From positions 1 through 64,000 of the forward strand of contig JBAZQU010000001.1 in the NCBI GenBank assembly GCA_041645035.1: a stretch of DNA of 64,000 bases, written 5' to 3'. The position numbers and the translations under genes are program-made. Position 1 is the first letter of the stretch. Each line of letters starts with the position of its first letter. Source of the stretch: 2-02-FULL-48-14 sp041645035. GTDB taxonomy: Bacteria > Patescibacteriota > Gracilibacteria > UBA1369 > 2-02-FULL-48-14. Shown piece by piece: positions 27,635-35,388 of the stretch. Below the pieces are notes generated by a model. The model made no database searches. It saw only the letters and a program-made list of their open reading frames with translations, and had not been told where the DNA came from.

Positions 27635-27748
27635 TTAGGAATAAAGAGGGAAGGATAGTTAGGCCTCATCGGTTAGTAAGTTGACGTTCGCAGTATATAT
27701 GTCTTTATATTTTCGTCAATTGACTGTGTAAAAAGACCCACAAAATCC

Positions 27749-27777
27749 TTGACTTTTATAATCTGTTAATTTATACT
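27749..27777 (+). promoter_or_regulatory. Promoter of the TrmB-type gene at 27816
   Basis: TTGACT (27749-27754), a 17-base spacer and TATACT (27772-27777). Upstream, TTGACG and CGTCAA form an inverted repeat across an AT-rich centre (about 27682-27719) that might be an operator. Confidence 0.75.
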
Positions 27778-27815
27778 AATTACGATTCTGACGGTTTTTC
27801 TCCACACAAATTATT

Positions 27816-28595
27816 ATGATCGAACAACTTCAAAAACTTGGGCTCACCGTTAAGGAAGCAACCCTCTACATGGCTGCCCTCGAGTTGGGGGAGGCTTCAC
27901 CGGTTTCCACCATCGCAAAAAAAGCGGGGATCAACCGAACCACCGCTTATGATCTTTTAGAGTCTTTGGTGAGGCGAGGGCTCATCATTGGATCCAACCA
28001 TAAAAAATATCGTTATTATCGAGCTCAAGCGCCTGAAAAATTAGTCGCCTACCTCAAAGAAGAGAGTGAAAAATATGCGCGCTTGGCTGAAGACGCTAAG
28101 GAAGTTTTACCCGAGCTCAACACCCATTACCGTGCGCTCACCAATCGTCCCAGAGTTTATTTTTACGAAGGAGATGAAGGTCTTATCCGTGTGTACGAAG
28201 AAACGCTCACGTCTTCGGAGGAAATTTTGGCCTATGCCAGCGATCAAGCCAATCAGGAGGCGATTCCTTGGTATTTTCCAAAGTACTACAAGCGCCGAGC
28301 GGAGAAAAAAATACCCATTCGAGCTTTATTTCCGGAGGCGCCCAAGAACTGGGAACGTCACGACTTGGACAAAGAAGAACTGCGAAAGAGCCGAATTCTG
28401 CCCACCGGAAAACTCAATTTCACGCCGGAAATCAACTTTTTCGACAATAAAATTATGATTGCCGACTGGAAAGGGAAGATCGGCATCATCATCGAAAGTG
28501 CGGAAATCGCCAAAGCTTTCAAGCAAACTTTTGAACTCGCTTGGGAAGCCGCAGAAAAATACCACAAGGCACTCGAAAAGAAGCGAAAGACCTAA
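27816..28595 (+). CDS. TrmB-family transcriptional regulator
   Basis: The 259-residue protein has an N-terminal winged helix typical of TrmB-like regulators (LGLTVKEATLYMAALELGEASP, then KKAGINRTTAYDLLESLVRRGLI). A coiled linker and a C-terminal effector-like domain follow (VYFYEGDEGLIRVYEETL, INFFDNKIMIADWKGKIGIIIES). TrmB proteins classically sense sugars and repress transport genes, mostly in archaea; CPR copies are uncharacterised. It shares its layout with the copies at 35389, 37207 and 38040. The end overlaps the convergent gene by four bases. Confidence 0.88.
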   Translation: MIEQLQKLGLTVKEATLYMAALELGEASPVSTIAKKAGINRTTAYDLLESLVRRGLIIGSNHKKYRYYRAQAPEKLVAYLKEESEKYARLAEDAKEVLPELNTHYRALTNRPRVYFYEGDEGLIRVYEETLTSSEEILAYASDQANQEAIPWYFPKYYKRRAEKKIPIRALFPEAPKNWERHDLDKEELRKSRILPTGKLNFTPEINFFDNKIMIADWKGKIGIIIESAEIAKAFKQTFELAWEAAEKYHKALEKKRKT

Positions 28596-29554
28596 AAACC
28601 GAAGGCTACCGACTTTGGACTGGGACCAATTAAACCTTTACCTATGTCTTCGTAGGGTCGGTAGGACTTATAATCGTAAGTTCCGCCAGGCAGGGGGTAC
28701 ACACAACGGGTGGGATCCGGGCCTTCTTCCGCACTATTCAAGGTCAGCTCATAAAGAGGTACACCTTGTGAGGCATAATCGTTCGCAATGGCAGTGACAA
28801 AACTATAACTCCATGCACAGCCTATGTTTTCTTTTTGAACCCTATAGATGAAGTAGAATTGTAGCATTTTTTTCAGCACCGATTTTTGGTTCGGCCTAAT
28901 ATTTAATGCTACGGCGATTTTTTGGGTGTAGGTTTTCAGTAAAGACTCGGCACCTTTTTCGTCCGCCGCCGCTACGTTTTCATAAAATTCGCTTAAAAGT
29001 CCCTCGGAGAGTTGATCCATCAGATTTAGATTAAGCTCCCAAGGTTCCAATTCAGTCCTTATCTCGACCGCTGTTGTGTGACCGAATCGTTTTGTCCACG
29101 TTACTTTATCAGCCGCTTTTCGTTCACTTTCTATCCGCACGATATGTTCAAGTTCGTGTACCAACAAAGCGAGGTCCAAATAGTTTGAAGAGTCCCAATC
29201 CTCACGCAACGTTACCGCAATAAGTGAATTTTTTTCCTCATACTTACGTGGGATTTTACTCGAAGCACTGACCGCCCCTTCCCCTCCAAAAGTGCTTTTT
29301 TCTACAATAATTCCTTTTAGATCGGTTCTCATCAGAGCCAACACTTCTTCAAAAGATTTCCTCACTGTTGGGTCCATACCTTCGGCATAAGGAGCGAGTT
29401 CTCCGGCGAGATCAGAAGGGTCAAATAGAGGTTTTTGATCGTTCGCAGAAAGAGCAAGTAAGGCAAGCGCTCCGTACTGAAACAACGGAAAGGTCTTTCT
29501 CGAAGGCGTTTTAAAATTTTCACTGGTAGTTTTTGGGGCTTCTGTTGCTTTCAT
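28592..29554 (-). CDS. Putative HExxH metallopeptidase-like membrane-anchored protein
   Basis: The family is not recognised. The 320-residue protein (from ATG 29554) has a hydrophobic segment near its N-terminus (~22-38; LFQYGALALLALSA) and then LALLVHELEHIVR (~160), a metallopeptidase-type HExxH with a nearby Glu-rich helix. A C-terminal region carries two cysteines (NIGCAWSY, TRCVYPL). It may be a secreted or anchored zinc protease, but a third zinc ligand cannot be assigned. The upstream in-frame TTG at 29590 is part of the -35 box, so the ATG is the better start. It is divergent from the M29 aminopeptidase gene. Confidence 0.65.
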   Translation of the reverse strand: MKATEAPKTTSENFKTPSRKTFPLFQYGALALLALSANDQKPLFDPSDLAGELAPYAEGMDPTVRKSFEEVLALMRTDLKGIIVEKSTFGGEGAVSASSKIPRKYEEKNSLIAVTLREDWDSSNYLDLALLVHELEHIVRIESERKAADKVTWTKRFGHTTAVEIRTELEPWELNLNLMDQLSEGLLSEFYENVAAADEKGAESLLKTYTQKIAVALNIRPNQKSVLKKMLQFYFIYRVQKENIGCAWSYSFVTAIANDYASQGVPLYELTLNSAEEGPDPTRCVYPLPGGTYDYKSYRPYEDIGKGLIGPSPKSVAFGF

Positions 29555-29561
29555 AGCCTGT

Positions 29562-29590
29562 ATTAGACTACAAATTACAGTAGAAGTCAA
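29562..29590 (-). promoter_or_regulatory. Promoter for a leaderless HExxH gene
   Basis: On the minus strand TTGACT (29590-29585), a 17-base spacer and TCTAAT (29567-29562). The ATG at 29554 comes seven bases after the -10, giving a leader of about one base. Confidence 0.7.
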
Positions 29591-29602
29591 TTGGTGGGAG
29601 GG

Positions 29603-29638
29603 CGTGAATCCATAAATTCCTTTCCAGCGTAGGAATTT
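29603..29638. repeat. 23-bp repeat shared with the 51.2-kb element, with partial hairpin
   Basis: Bases 29603-29625 are identical to the reverse complement of 51160-51182 (outer arm of the R7-R8 pair). AAATTCCT (29614-29621) pairs with AGGAATTT (29631-29638), so this copy also folds, but it lacks an R-type core. It looks like a remnant or a minimal member of the family. Confidence 0.65.
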
Positions 29639-29694
29639 GATTTTCCTCTTACAAACGTGCTATAAGTGCCCCTTCGGTCTTAATCAATTTAAAT

Positions 29695-31179
29695 ATGGCT
29701 GGAATCAATGTGCGGCACGTCCAAGAAGGGCTTACCTCATCTCAACCGGGTGAAGGGCAGCAGACGGGATGGTTCCAGGATAGAGTAAGGCAATCTACGG
29801 AAGGTTTGGGGGCCATTGACGCGGAGAGAGACTTGAGCGAAGCGATCGACACCGTTTATAGGGCAAGAAATTTGGTCAGACTAAAACTTAGCGGAATTAA
29901 TGTTGAAGAAGAAAGATTGATTCCACTGGCTGACGATTCTCTTCGAAATGTACCTAAATTGCCGCTTGACGAGTCTTTGATCAAAGGAGTTGCAAAAAGA
30001 CTTTTTGAGTCTGCGCGAAGAGTACCTGGCGGCAGACTGATGATAGCCGGAAACAAAAGGAACATTCAAATAATGGAAGAGATCGCGCGATTATGTATTG
30101 CAGGCGGAACAGAATTTGGAATTGACATTGTTAGTGATGAATTAGAGGCGGCCCTTGTAAATGGAGCTACTGATGAGGGACTGGAAGCTTTAGGAAAGGA
30201 ATATTGCGATTTCTATTGGGAATATCCCGCAAGAGCGGAAGCTCGAGGTAATCCGGACCCGGACATAAAATTTAATCCCGACAGACTAACGGCATTATCA
30301 AAACAGAAGATTCCTTTCATAAGACGACTTCAGGCAGGAGAAATGCATTATTGCCTTACGATTGTTCCAACGCCTGCAGACGCCAGTCTTGATGGGTTGG
30401 ACTACGAAGCGTATATGAAATTGTTCTTTGAAGCGTGTGACCAACCTTGGAATAAAATTGAAGAAGCGCAAGAAAAGTTGGTAGAAAGATTTGATGCAGG
30501 AAAAAAAGTTCATATTACTAACGAGGATGGAACTGATTTGATCATCGATATCGAAGGGATGACATTTGTGAATAGCGTCACTTTGAAAAATGTCCCGGGG
30601 TCAGAGGTCTTCTCCGCCCCTGTGAAGGAAGGGGTAAACGGAAAACTGGTTTCAAAAGGAAAATTTAAATATGAGAATTACTCCATAATTGAGGACATTA
30701 CTTTGGAATTTGAGAATGGAAGAGTTGTAGCATTTGACGCAAGAGTGGGAAGGGACATTTTAGAAAAAATTATCACAGCCGATGACGGCAGAGGGGAGGG
30801 CACACGTTTTGCCGGAGAATTTGCCGTTGGCACAAATCCTGGTCTAAGAAGGCATTCTCTAAATGGTCTTTTGGTGGAAAAAATTGGAGGTAGTTTTCAT
30901 TTGGCCCTGGGTAGTTGCTACAGTTATAAAACCTACAACGGAAAGCCTGTAAAACTCGATAATGGAAACGTGAGCGGTGGTGGTATTCATTGGGATTTAA
31001 CCACCATGCTTTCCGGAAACAATGGCGAAATGGAGCTGGATGGAAAGGTGATTCAGGTAAACGGCATTTGGGTAGATGAAGCCGGCAATCCTGACGAAAG
31101 TCTTAGTGTATTAAATGAGGGGTGGGCCGCCTTACCGGAAGGAGAAAGGCCGGAGTGGTTTAAAAAGGAGGGAGCTTAG
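29695..31179 (+). CDS. M29-family aminopeptidase (AmpS/PepS type)
   Basis: The 494-residue protein is a zinc or cobalt metallo-aminopeptidase, presumably cytoplasmic. Characteristic M29 segments are present: NVPGSEVFSAP (~300), GEFAVGTNPG (~376) with the metal-binding Glu, EKIGGSFHLALGSCY (~400) with His, and GGIHWDL (~430) with the HWD metal ligands. The family usually has ~400-410 residues; an N-terminal extension of ~60-80 residues is seen here. An extended -10 (TGC TATAAG, near 29661) precedes it. Confidence 0.88.
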   Translation: MAGINVRHVQEGLTSSQPGEGQQTGWFQDRVRQSTEGLGAIDAERDLSEAIDTVYRARNLVRLKLSGINVEEERLIPLADDSLRNVPKLPLDESLIKGVAKRLFESARRVPGGRLMIAGNKRNIQIMEEIARLCIAGGTEFGIDIVSDELEAALVNGATDEGLEALGKEYCDFYWEYPARAEARGNPDPDIKFNPDRLTALSKQKIPFIRRLQAGEMHYCLTIVPTPADASLDGLDYEAYMKLFFEACDQPWNKIEEAQEKLVERFDAGKKVHITNEDGTDLIIDIEGMTFVNSVTLKNVPGSEVFSAPVKEGVNGKLVSKGKFKYENYSIIEDITLEFENGRVVAFDARVGRDILEKIITADDGRGEGTRFAGEFAVGTNPGLRRHSLNGLLVEKIGGSFHLALGSCYSYKTYNGKPVKLDNGNVSGGGIHWDLTTMLSGNNGEMELDGKVIQVNGIWVDEAGNPDESLSVLNEGWAALPEGERPEWFKKEGA

Positions 31180-31622
31180 TGATAGTGAGACAATCCCTCT
31201 AGTGAATTTGGAAGGTAACCAATGCCGCCAAATTCTTTTACGGGAATTGATTTAATCCTTTCTTTAATTGAGGGATTCACATGCGTGATGGTCATTTCGT
31301 TTAGACCGCCAATACTCTCACAATCGTCTTCAATTAAAACGTCAGGAATCATCCTCTCGACGATGTCATGGTATCCCTCATCTTTCGTCCTGGAGAACAC
31401 TTCTCCGCCAGGGAAATCATACCTTTTAAGAACACCTCTTATATCCTCAACTTCGTTTGGAACTGTTCTTGAGGTTAAATATACAATTTCCGCCCCTTGG
31501 CCCCGCCAGCTCCGTAATTTTTCGACTGCATTTTTGATTGGTACATAATCAGCATAATCATAAATAGAATCTGCACTTCTATGCATTATCAGGGTTCCCT
31601 CGGTAAAAATTAATATTTTCAT
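31176..31622 (-). CDS. HAD-like protein lacking the nucleophile aspartate
   Basis: The 148-residue protein looks like a small HAD fold: strand 1 KILIFTEGTL, then IVYLTSRTV (motif II serine/threonine region), and VLIEDDCESIGG (motif IV acidic pair). In a true HAD phosphatase strand 1 reads DxD; here it is TEG, so the nucleophile Asp is missing and catalysis is doubtful. It lies six bases after an RHH antitoxin-like gene and is presumably co-transcribed with it. It could be a non-catalytic binding protein or an unusual partner in a toxin-antitoxin-like pair. The stop overlaps the convergent aminopeptidase end. Confidence 0.6.
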   Translation of the reverse strand: MKILIFTEGTLIMHRSADSIYDYADYVPIKNAVEKLRSWRGQGAEIVYLTSRTVPNEVEDIRGVLKRYDFPGGEVFSRTKDEGYHDIVERMIPDVLIEDDCESIGGLNEMTITHVNPSIKERIKSIPVKEFGGIGYLPNSLEGLSHYH

Positions 31623-31628
31623 GTTATT

Positions 31629-31847
31629 CTAATTCATGCTCTTCATATCCCCGATTTTATCCATTTTAGCCTGAATGTCTGGGGTAACAATAATAGCTTC
31701 CGGTTCGCCAATAATAATCCTTGGAGCTTTTATGAAATTTCTTAAAGCATTTTTTATAATCAAGGTAAGGGGTATGCCAAGCTTATCAGCCTGTAAAAAG
31801 GCCTTTGATTTTAATTCATCCTCAATGCGAATTGTTAGAGTAGTCAT
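31629..31847 (-). CDS. RHH antitoxin-like protein (RelB/DinJ type)
   Basis: The 72-residue protein starts TLTIRIEDELKSKAFLQADKLG and continues LTLIIKNALRNFI, the ribbon-helix-helix pattern of RelB/DinJ antitoxins. The C-terminal part (~45-72) would bind a partner. The expected RelE/YafQ toxin gene is not next to it; the HAD-like gene follows instead. A 9-bp inverted repeat sits inside its promoter, as for autoregulated antitoxins. Confidence 0.75.
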   Translation of the reverse strand: MTTLTIRIEDELKSKAFLQADKLGIPLTLIIKNALRNFIKAPRIIIGEPEAIIVTPDIQAKMDKIGDMKSMN

Positions 31848-31875
31848 AGCTTGTCGTTGTTATTTCTGTATCCCA

Positions 31876-31904
31876 ATTGTAGTGCACTAACGTTGTTAGT
31901 GCAA
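31876..31904 (-). promoter_or_regulatory. Promoter with embedded operator of the RHH gene
   Basis: Minus strand TTGCAC (31904-31899), 17-base spacer, TACAAT (31881-31876). The inverted repeat TGCACTAAC (31883-31891) and GTTAGTGCA (31895-31903) fills the spacer, so bound RHH protein would block polymerase. Confidence 0.8.
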
Positions 31905-31939
31905 GGGCAGGAGCGAAGATTCTCAGCATTCGGTAAACA

Positions 31940-31963
31940 AAATCTGTGCCCGGGCACAGATTT
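31940..31963 (-). terminator. Terminator of the tRNA-Leu/tRNA-Val transcript
   Basis: A perfect 24-base palindrome (arms AAATCTGTGCCC) is followed on the minus strand by TTGTTT. It lies downstream of tRNA-Val and before the divergent RHH promoter. A smaller GGCTT/AAGCC hairpin lies at about 31978-31990. Confidence 0.6.
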
Positions 31964-32040
31964 GACCTCAATTTTTGGCTTAAACAAGCCATTTCGTTTT
32001 TTGAATTATAATTGGTAAACTTTATAAAGTTTCGTATTTC

Positions 32041-32117
32041 TGGTGGGCGCTGGGGGATTCGAACCCTCGACCCTCTCGGTGTAAACGAGATGCTCTAACC
32101 AGCTGAGCTAAGCGCCC
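32041..32117 (-). tRNA. tRNA-Val (anticodon TAC)
   Basis: A standard cloverleaf of 77 nt with acceptor stem GGGCGCT, anticodon stem-loop TCTCG-TTTACAC-CGAGA and T-arm GGTTCGAATCC. The 3' CCA is encoded. Confidence 0.95.
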
Positions 32118-32175
32118 TAATTATGAGTCGCCTGACGGCGACGTAAGACAGGAGCAAACTGGGCTTCGCCCAGTA

Positions 32176-32265
32176 TGGTGCACAAGAGAGGACTTGAACC
32201 TCCACCCCGATTAAACTCAGGACCAGCACCTCAAGCTGGCGCGTCTACCATTTCGCCACTTGTGC
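32176..32265 (-). tRNA. tRNA-Leu (anticodon GAG)
   Basis: A class II tRNA of 90 nt with a long variable arm, anticodon stem-loop CCAGC-TTGAGGT-GCTGG, and an encoded CCA end. It lies upstream of tRNA-Val; between them are two hairpins (GTCGCC/GGCGAC and ACTGGGC/GCCCAGT). Confidence 0.95.
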
Positions 32266-32378
32266 AGACATTTTGCCAGGGACCCTCGCAGGTGCTCGGG
32301 TCTAGCCAACGCATTTTAGCGTATCTTGCGGAGAGTACAAGTTTTTTTGTATGATGTATTTACTCGGCGCCAAACAAT

Positions 32379-33671
32379 ATGGTTGAAAAAATCCTGTTTC
32401 TGCAGAACCTGGGCCTTGCCCTGCTTTTGGGAAGTCTCATCGGCTTGGAGCGTGAAAGAGATCATCATAAGGCTGACGCCCACGAATTTGGGGGGATTCG
32501 AACGCTCTCGCTCGTCAGTGTTTTGGGGTATTTGGTGTTCATGTTATTTTCGGATTCGGTGCTGTTTCCGGTCGTTACGGCCGGTTTTTTACTGCTGCTT
32601 GTTGCGTCTTATGTGATGTCCTCGTATTTGGGTAAAACTACCGGGGCAACCACTGAAATTGCGGGCTTTTTTACGTATTTTATCGGAGTTTTGATGGGGA
32701 TGGGGGAGACGCTCATCGCCACGGTGATTACTTTGGTGGTGGTTTTACTGCTTTACTTTAAGAAAACTCTGCACGCTTTCGCTCATCGGGTTGAAAGAAA
32801 GGAACTCTACGACACCATTAAGTTCATCGCCATTGTGTTTGTGGTTCTGCCGCTGCTGCCTAACATCGTGTATGGGCCGCTCGACGTGCTCAATCCTTAC
32901 CAGATTTGGCTCATGGTGGTGCTGATCTCCACGATTTCTTTTGCCAGTTACATCGCCATTAAGATGCTTGGACCCAAGCGAGGAATTGGAGTGGGCGGCT
33001 TTCTTGGGGGACTCATTTCTTCCACGGCGGTTTCTTTGAGTTTTTCAGGTTTGAGTAAGAAAAATCCCAAGGTGGTGAATCCTTTTGTTTTCGCGATTTT
33101 AGTAGCTTCTTCGGCTATGTTTTTCCGCGTTTTGGTAACTGTTTCGGTCTTGAGCGGTGAGCTTCTGGAAATTATTGCCCTTCCTATGATTTTAATGGGC
33201 GTCACCGGGCTGTTTTTTGCAGGTTATTTCTGGTTTCAGAAAGATGGCACGGTGCAGAAACGCGTTAGTGATAAGGGTCTGGATTTTAAAAGTCCTTTTC
33301 AATTGTGGCCGGCCGTTCAATTCGGGTTGATTTTCGCCGCCTTGCTCTTTATTTCCAAATTTGCGTCCGATTATTTTGGAGATCGAGGGGTCTACTTCAC
33401 CGCCTTTTTCTCAGGAATTTTTGATGTGGATGCCATCACGGTTTCCATGGCCAATCTTCATAAGAGTGGAGGATTAAGCGCGATCGCGGCTTCCACCGGC
33501 ATTGTGATTGCTACTTTGACCAACACCCTCTCCAAAGGTGCTATTGTTTTATTTCTTGGGGGCAAAAGCGTGGGGTGGCGGGTTTTACTGGCTTTAATCT
33601 TGACGGCAGGAGTAGGCTTGGCGACCCTGTTCCTTTTTATTCCTGAATACTATGGTTTTATTGCAATCTAG
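32379..33671 (+). CDS. MgtC/SapB-DUF4010 family membrane protein
   Basis: The 430-residue polytopic protein has an MgtC-like N-terminal part (LLLGSLIGLERERDHH, FGGIRTLSLVSVLGYL) and a DUF4010 C-terminal part (GLISSTAVSLSFSGLSKK; FFSGIFDVDAITVSMANL). About 11-12 transmembrane helices are expected. MgtC proteins affect Mg2+ adaptation and ATP synthase regulation; the DUF4010 fusions are uncharacterised. TATGAT at 32350-32355 may be its -10. The end overlaps or abuts the thioredoxin-like gene. Confidence 0.88.
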   Translation: MVEKILFLQNLGLALLLGSLIGLERERDHHKADAHEFGGIRTLSLVSVLGYLVFMLFSDSVLFPVVTAGFLLLLVASYVMSSYLGKTTGATTEIAGFFTYFIGVLMGMGETLIATVITLVVVLLLYFKKTLHAFAHRVERKELYDTIKFIAIVFVVLPLLPNIVYGPLDVLNPYQIWLMVVLISTISFASYIAIKMLGPKRGIGVGGFLGGLISSTAVSLSFSGLSKKNPKVVNPFVFAILVASSAMFFRVLVTVSVLSGELLEIIALPMILMGVTGLFFAGYFWFQKDGTVQKRVSDKGLDFKSPFQLWPAVQFGLIFAALLFISKFASDYFGDRGVYFTAFFSGIFDVDAITVSMANLHKSGGLSAIAASTGIVIATLTNTLSKGAIVLFLGGKSVGWRVLLALILTAGVGLATLFLFIPEYYGFIAI

Positions 33672-33672
33672 C

Positions 33673-34167
33673 ATGGTTCCGCTGGGCAGTTCTGCGCCTG
33701 ATTTTAACCTGAAGGGGATCGACGGAAGGCGGCACTCCTTGAACACTTACGCGGACAAAAAGGTGTTGGTGGTGATTTTTATGTGCAATCACTGCCCTTA
33801 TGTGCAGAAAATCTGGCCTGATTTAGTGGCGCTGGAGAAGAAAATGCCCGAAACCGTGCAATTTGTGGGGATAAATTCGAATGCGAACCCGGCCTATCCG
33901 GAAGATTCTTTCGAGAAAATGAAGGAATACGCCGCCGCGAAAGGGCAAGAGTTCCCTTATTTATATGACGTCGAACAAAGCGCCGCCAAAGCTTACGGCG
34001 CCCAATGTACTCCGGACATCTTCGTCTATGGGGAAGATCGGACGCTTGCGTACCGCGGCGCTTTCGAAGGCCTGGAGAGTGCCATCCAAAGCCTTTTAGA
34101 AAGGAAAAAACCTATCCCAGGCGGAGCCCAGTCGCCCTCCATGGGTTGTTCTATTAAGTGGGCCTAA
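33673..34167 (+). CDS. Thioredoxin-fold (AhpC/TSA-like) protein
   Basis: The protein has 164 residues from the ATG at 33673 (an ATG at 33652 overlapping the previous stop would add seven). It shows a peroxiredoxin/thioredoxin layout: APDFNLKGIDG at the start, the CNHCPYV redox motif (~40) and the cis-proline segment QCTPDIFVYG (~115). The CNHCPYV family is known as thioredoxin-family proteins with peroxidase-like features. It has no signal peptide, so it is probably cytoplasmic. Substrate is not known. Confidence 0.85.
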   Translation: MVPLGSSAPDFNLKGIDGRRHSLNTYADKKVLVVIFMCNHCPYVQKIWPDLVALEKKMPETVQFVGINSNANPAYPEDSFEKMKEYAAAKGQEFPYLYDVEQSAAKAYGAQCTPDIFVYGEDRTLAYRGAFEGLESAIQSLLERKKPIPGGAQSPSMGCSIKWA

Positions 34168-34173
34168 ATCCGC

Positions 34174-35292
34174 CTAAGCCTGAATAAACTTGGCCAAGGT
34201 GTATTTATCGCGCCCTACGCGAGCGAATTGAATCTTGTTTTTCAGGTTGAGATAAATAGTGATGGTCTTCACATGACGTTGATCCAGCACCGCTTTGGTG
34301 ATTTCATCGCGGCTGCGGGGGAGGCCGTCGGCCAGAATTTCGCTGATCACATTCACCACGGTACCTGTCTTATAACCCCAATCTTTGAGGGCGTAAATTC
34401 CTCGTCCAATCAGGATGAAATTTTCGTTTCGGATGAGCTCGTTGTGTACGGCTTGAACATTCACGTGCTTGCCGTCAAACTTCCCGGCTCGAATCAGTTC
34501 CGCAATTTTTTCGAAGTGAAGAGGCTTCTTTTCTCGGTGAAAAATGAAGAAGATTTTGTCCCGCAGCGTGCGAGGATGAATATGGCGCCAAACGTAGAGT
34601 CCCACGCCATTTTCGGTAAACTTGCAGTCCTTGGAAACGCGCAGAATGTTGGCGACCGTGTTTTCCGGAAGAGGTGTTTTCAGATTTTCATTCACTTTCT
34701 CAGCCAACTTGTCGATGGTCAGCACGTGTTTGGCCTTTTGCAAAATCCTGCTTACGGAACCGGCCACTTTTTTGATGGCATCTTCGCTGAATACCGCAAT
34801 ACGCCAATAGGGATGATACTTCAGCGTGTTGGATTTGAAATGAATGTCCGAATCCAGGCTAAGCGCCAAATGTAGATCTTGGATTTCCTGATCGGTCACA
34901 TTGGGCAAAATGCGCATGAGCAACTCTTTAAAGTAACTATCACAGGCGACCCCTCCTTCTTTTTCGAGGAGAGCCTTCCCAAACTCCGTCAGGATTTTAA
35001 TGTTGGTATTTTGTGCATTTCTCTCAAGTTTTCGTAGCGCCGTTTTCTCAATTTGTCGCACACGTTCGCGCGTCACCCCAAAATGTTCCCCAATTTCTTC
35101 CAAAGTCCGTTTCTTGGTATCCAGCGCAAAACGATTTTTAATGATGTATTTTTCCTTATCCGAAAGGACAATCAGCAAGTTCTGCACCAATTCGTGCAGC
35201 TTAATCTGCTGGGGCGTCATCTTACTGTCGAAGGTGAAATTTGTGGTGTTAACCATTTTGACAGTTGTTAGGGGTTTACCCGTAAAAGTCAT
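34174..35292 (-). CDS. Sigma-70 region 4 fused to HARE-HTH domains
   Basis: The 372-residue protein joins a sigma region 4 helix-turn-helix (~35-95; LSDKEKYIIKNRF, LEEIGEHFGVTRERVRQIEKTAL) to winged-helix modules. One, at ~255-310 (PLHFEKIAELIRAG, VQAVHNELIRNENFILIGRGIYAL), matches HARE-HTH, the domain of the RNA polymerase delta subunit. There is no region 2, so it cannot act as an ordinary sigma factor. It may bind promoters or polymerase as a regulator. ATGs at 35256 and 35223 are alternative starts. A promoter (TTTACA-17-GATACT) and a TGTCA/TGACA repeat (35369-35385) lie upstream. Confidence 0.75.
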   Translation of the reverse strand: MTFTGKPLTTVKMVNTTNFTFDSKMTPQQIKLHELVQNLLIVLSDKEKYIIKNRFALDTKKRTLEEIGEHFGVTRERVRQIEKTALRKLERNAQNTNIKILTEFGKALLEKEGGVACDSYFKELLMRILPNVTDQEIQDLHLALSLDSDIHFKSNTLKYHPYWRIAVFSEDAIKKVAGSVSRILQKAKHVLTIDKLAEKVNENLKTPLPENTVANILRVSKDCKFTENGVGLYVWRHIHPRTLRDKIFFIFHREKKPLHFEKIAELIRAGKFDGKHVNVQAVHNELIRNENFILIGRGIYALKDWGYKTGTVVNVISEILADGLPRSRDEITKAVLDQRHVKTITIYLNLKNKIQFARVGRDKYTLAKFIQA

Positions 35293-35388
35293 ATTTTATA
35301 TGATTTTTACAACCAGCAGTATCAAATAATTTGACAAAATTGTAAATAGCTAGCAGCTAATTTGGTGTTGTCAGAATTGTTGACAGGA

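Noticed and set aside
29554..29590. TTG start at 29590 for the HExxH gene
   Set aside because: The TTG is the first half of a consensus -35 box, and the -10 lies inside the extra coding part; the ATG at 29554 is better.
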